Made by a program: the position numbers and the translations under genes
Part shown: positions 61,481 to 64,000 of the stretch, in pieces
Layout: each line of letters opens with the position of its first letter
How positions within the stretch are numbered: position 1 is the stretch's first letter
Notes under the pieces: generated by a model
The model's database searches: none
The model's input: only the letters and a program-made list of their open reading frames with translations
What the model was told of the DNA's origin: nothing
Assembly (NCBI RefSeq): GCF_900100735.1
Contig: NZ_FNCJ01000013.1
Coordinates: 62,001-126,000, forward strand
DNA: 64,000 bases
From: Paraburkholderia phenazinium
GTDB lineage: Bacteria > Pseudomonadota > Gammaproteobacteria > Burkholderiales > Burkholderiaceae
Direction: 5' to 3'

Positions 61481-62428
61481 ATGCCCCCGTTCCCCTCGAA
61501 CGTCGTCGTCCGCGAAGTCGGCTTGCGCGACGGCTTGCAGAGCATCCAGACCGTGCTCCCGACCGCGCGCAAAATCGAATGGATCGCCGACGCCTATGCG
61601 GCCGGCCAGCGCGAGATCGAAGTCGGCTCGTTCGTGCCGGCCCGGCTGCTGCCGCAACTGGCCGATACCGCCGAACTGGTGGCGTTTGCCAAAACCCTCC
61701 CTGGGCTCTTCGTCTCGGTGCTGGTGCCCAATCTCAAGGGCGCCGAACGGGCCCTCGAAAGCCGGGCGGATCTGCTGCTCGTGCCGCTCTCGGCAAGTCA
61801 CGCGCACAGTCTCGCCAATCTGCGCAAGACGCCCGACGAAGTGATCGCCGAAGTCGCGCGCATCCGCGCCGCCCGCGACGCTTCCGGCTCGAGGACATTG
61901 ATCGAAGGCGGTATCGGCACCGCCTTCGGTTGCACGCTGCAGGGCGCGGTCGCGCCCGCCGAAGTGCTGCGCTGTATGCAGGCGCTGCTCGACGCCGGCG
62001 CGGACCGCGTCAGCCTAGCCGATACGGTCGGCTATGGCGGCCCCGCGGCCGTGCGCAGCCTGTTCGGCGCGGCCCGCAAGCTGGCTGGCGAGCGCTTCTG
62101 GTGCGGCCATTTCCACGACACCCGTGGCCTCGCGCTCGCCAATGTGTATGCCGCGCTGGAGACCGGCGTAGCCCGCTTCGACGCGACTCTTGCGGGTCTC
62201 GGCGGCTGCCCGCACGCACCGGGCGCCAGCGGCAATGCCGCCACCGAAGACCTCGCTTTCATGCTGGCCGACATGGGCATTGCCACCGGCATCGACCTGC
62301 CTCGCCTGCTGACGCTGCGCGCCAGGCTCGCGCAGTGGTTGCCCGACGAAACGCTGCGCGGCGCATTGTGGCGGGCGGGTCTGCCACAGACCTTTGCCGC
62401 CCCCGCCAACGTTCGAATTTCTGCCTAA
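61481..62428 (+). CDS. mvaB: Hydroxymethylglutaryl-CoA lyase family protein
   Basis: A 315-residue TIM-barrel lyase of the HMGL family. VREVGLRDGLQSIQTVLPT at the N-terminus supplies the metal Asp. GHFHDTRGLALANV gives the metal His pair, and the catalytic Cys sits in GLGGCPHAPGASGNAATED. It would cleave 3-hydroxy-3-methylglutaryl-CoA to acetoacetate and acetyl-CoA. AGGAGA precedes ATG. It is 20 bp upstream of the CoA-transferase. Confidence 0.93.
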   Translation: MPPFPSNVVVREVGLRDGLQSIQTVLPTARKIEWIADAYAAGQREIEVGSFVPARLLPQLADTAELVAFAKTLPGLFVSVLVPNLKGAERALESRADLLLVPLSASHAHSLANLRKTPDEVIAEVARIRAARDASGSRTLIEGGIGTAFGCTLQGAVAPAEVLRCMQALLDAGADRVSLADTVGYGGPAAVRSLFGAARKLAGERFWCGHFHDTRGLALANVYAALETGVARFDATLAGLGGCPHAPGASGNAATEDLAFMLADMGIATGIDLPRLLTLRARLAQWLPDETLRGALWRAGLPQTFAAPANVRISA

Positions 62429-62448
62429 GATTTCCGCCTGAGGTTTCC

Positions 62449-63600
62449 ATGAGCACTCCCAACAACCTTCCGCTCGATGGCGTGCGCGTCGTCGAATTCA
62501 CCCACATGGTGATGGGCCCGACCTGCGGCATGATCCTCGCCGACCTGGGCGCCGAGGTCATCAAGATCGAACCGCCCGGCGGCGACAAGACGCGCAAGCT
62601 GCCGGGACTTGGCATTGGCTTTTTCCGCTCGTTCAACCGTAACAAGAAGAGCGTGGTGCTCGATATCACGACGCCCGATGGCCACGCTGCCGCGGTTGAA
62701 CTGATCGGTCAGTGCGATGTGATGCTGGAGAACTTCCGCCCCGGCTTGATGAGTCAGTTAGGCCTCGACTACGAGAGCTTGGCGAAGCGCTATCCGCGTC
62801 TGATCTACGTGTCGCACAAAGGCTTTCTGCCCGGTCCGTACGAGAAGCGCCTCGCGCTCGACGAAGTCGTGCAGATGATGGGCGGGCTCTCGTATATGAC
62901 CGGCCCGGCGGGCCGGCCGTTACGCGCCGGCACCTCGGTCAACGACATCATGGGCGGCATGTTCGGCGCCATCGGCGTGCTGGCGGCGCTGCGCGAGCGC
63001 GATACCACCGGACGGGGCCAGGAGGTGCAAAGCGCGCTATTCGAAAACTGCGTCTTCCTCAGTGCCCAGCATATGCAGCAATATTCGATGACCCACGAGC
63101 CGCCGCCGCCGATGCCCTCGCGCGTCTCCGCATGGAGCGTCTACGACGTGTTCACGTTGGCAGGCGGCGAGCAGCTCTTTATCGGCGCGGTCAGCGACAA
63201 GCAGTTCCTCACGCTGTGCGACGTACTGCAATGCCCGGAACTGGCCGCCGAGCCGCAGTTCGCCAACAATGCGCTGCGGGTTGCCGTGCGGCCGGAACTG
63301 CTGGCGCGGCTCGGCGCGATCCTGAAGGACCATCGGGCGGAGGAGCTGTCGCCGAAACTGGAGGCGAACGGCATACCGTATGCGCCGATCGTGCGGCCCG
63401 ATCAGTTGCTCGACGATCCGCATCTGAAAGCGAGCGGCGGCCTCGTGCCGATGGAGACCGAAGACGGCAGCACGACCGACGTCGTTCTGCTGCCGCTGCT
63501 GATGGGCGGCCGCCGCCCGGGCGTGCGCCAGGCGCTCGCCAAAGTGGGTGAGCACACCCAGGAGATTCTCGCCCGGCTAAAGGGGCGTGCCGCTTCTTAA
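62449..63600 (+). CDS. CaiB/BaiF family CoA-transferase
   Basis: A 383-residue class III CoA-transferase. Conserved FTHMVMGPTCGMILADLGAEVIKIEPP at the N-terminus, FNRNKKSVVLD, and the catalytic Asp166 in TSVNDIMGG. Some members (such as human SUGCT) transfer CoA from succinyl-CoA to HMG or glutarate, which would suit the lyase gene next to it. No transfer specificity can be read from the sequence itself. Confidence 0.93.
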   Translation: MSTPNNLPLDGVRVVEFTHMVMGPTCGMILADLGAEVIKIEPPGGDKTRKLPGLGIGFFRSFNRNKKSVVLDITTPDGHAAAVELIGQCDVMLENFRPGLMSQLGLDYESLAKRYPRLIYVSHKGFLPGPYEKRLALDEVVQMMGGLSYMTGPAGRPLRAGTSVNDIMGGMFGAIGVLAALRERDTTGRGQEVQSALFENCVFLSAQHMQQYSMTHEPPPPMPSRVSAWSVYDVFTLAGGEQLFIGAVSDKQFLTLCDVLQCPELAAEPQFANNALRVAVRPELLARLGAILKDHRAEELSPKLEANGIPYAPIVRPDQLLDDPHLKASGGLVPMETEDGSTTDVVLLPLLMGGRRPGVRQALAKVGEHTQEILARLKGRAAS

Positions 63601-63747
63601 CCTGGCACTCGCTTATCGGCAGTCGCACCTTCAACCATACCGTCAGGCATCCTAAAACTAACCCGTGCCGGCGGCTCCAACCAACAAACATTTTGCATGC
63701 GATCGGAGTAAGCGTTGAAGCGCTAACTTCGATCGGGAGGAGACATC
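63601..63747. other. Gap before the MFS gene
   Basis: About 147 bp. No ORF or clear terminator. A Shine-Dalgarno-type GGGAGGAG lies just before the MFS start. The gap is small enough for the transporter to belong to the cassette, but a separate promoter cannot be excluded. Confidence 0.4.
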
Positions 63748-64000
63748 ATGCAGCCCATCGTCGCGGCACGTACGCACCCGGCCGCCACCCGGCCCGTGGC
63801 CCCTGATGCATCGGCAACCGCGCTGTCTGCCCGCATGGACCGGCTGCCGGTCACACGCTATCTGTGGATGCTGGTGTTCCTGATCTCGCTCGGCGGCTTC
63901 TTCGAGATTTACGACCTGATCTTCACCGGCTATATCGCCCCCGGCATGGTCAAAAGCGGCCTGCTGAAAGCGACCACTGCGAGCTTCTTCGGCTTCGACG
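63748..64000 (+). CDS. MFS transporter, N-terminal fragment
   Basis: Cut by the window end after about 84 codons. It starts MQPIVAARTHPAATRPVA, with a first helix near residues 38-60 (YLWMLVFLISLGGFFEIYDLI), a pattern typical of MFS sugar/aromatic-acid carriers. A strong Shine-Dalgarno (GGGAGGAG) precedes it. Position suggests it imports the substrate of the lyase/CoA-transferase cassette. Confidence 0.8.
   Translation, partial: MQPIVAARTHPAATRPVAPDASATALSARMDRLPVTRYLWMLVFLISLGGFFEIYDLIFTGYIAPGMVKSGLLKATTASFFGFD

Noticed and set aside
1..64000. CRISPR arrays, insertion sequences, tRNA/rRNA genes, prophage
   Set aside because: No regularly spaced repeats, transposase or integrase motifs, cloverleaf-like sequences or phage structural genes were recognised. 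A tRNAscan/ISfinder run would be decisive.

Overview
The window is about 64 kb of high-GC (about 65%) chromosomal DNA from a betaproteobacterium, most likely Paraburkholderia/Burkholderia. The evidence is the GC-rich third codon positions, the housekeeping run yebC-purD-hemF-nadD-rsfS-rlmH-maf-rng, the many LysR regulators, and the general gene repertoire. I identified no tRNA, rRNA, CRISPR array, insertion sequence or prophage. Taxonomy is inferred from gene content only.

Layout. 1-7,000: the end of a LOG-family gene, an SDR, an alaX/DUF924 pair, a group II truncated haemoglobin, a DUF4126/FtsX-like permease pair, and a sugE/gdx exporter preceded by a candidate guanidine-II riboswitch. 7,000-15,800: a complete K+ uptake operon transcribed leftward (37-codon ORF, kdpF, A, B, C, D, E). 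15,900-20,000: quinone oxidoreductase, methylglyoxal synthase, an SDR without YxxxK, upp, and a hicAB toxin-antitoxin pair whose operator overlaps its promoter. 20,400-27,650: the rightward housekeeping run. 27,700-31,300: a ClC channel and an HPP-CBS protein with a MarR regulator and matching palindromes in front of both units. 31,400-37,750: AKR/LysR, an orphan OmpR-type regulator, an LMW-phosphatase, an AraC-GyrI regulator and an exported hydrolase.

37,756-39,330 is the most unusual locus. It encodes a short archaeal-type aspartyl-tRNA synthetase behind a 5' leader with a 24-residue leader ORF carrying three consecutive Asn codons, a hairpin just after them, and a strong intrinsic terminator 34 nt before the synthetase start. 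This looks like classical transcription attenuation sensing Asn-tRNA. Next comes a sugar ABC operon (ATPase, permease, binding protein) with an upstream GntR gene and two TAGT-N3-ACTA palindromes (39,300-43,400). Then come DUF488, a DHFR with a DfrA1-like active site (Glu in place of the catalytic Asp), an MFS transporter, a hybrid histidine kinase coupled to a KaiC-like ATPase, and a tannase-family esterase.

51,500-64,000: a small membrane protein, a BamA-type protein outside the usual bamA context, a LysR/MFS divergent pair, an alpha/beta hydrolase with an Asp nucleophile, a PAS-GGDEF-EAL protein with a degenerate GGDEF, and a divergent LysR/HMG-CoA lyase unit followed by a CaiB-type CoA-transferase and the start of an MFS transporter. 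The last unit reads as an uptake, CoA-activation and cleavage pathway for a 3-hydroxy-3-methylglutarate-like acid.
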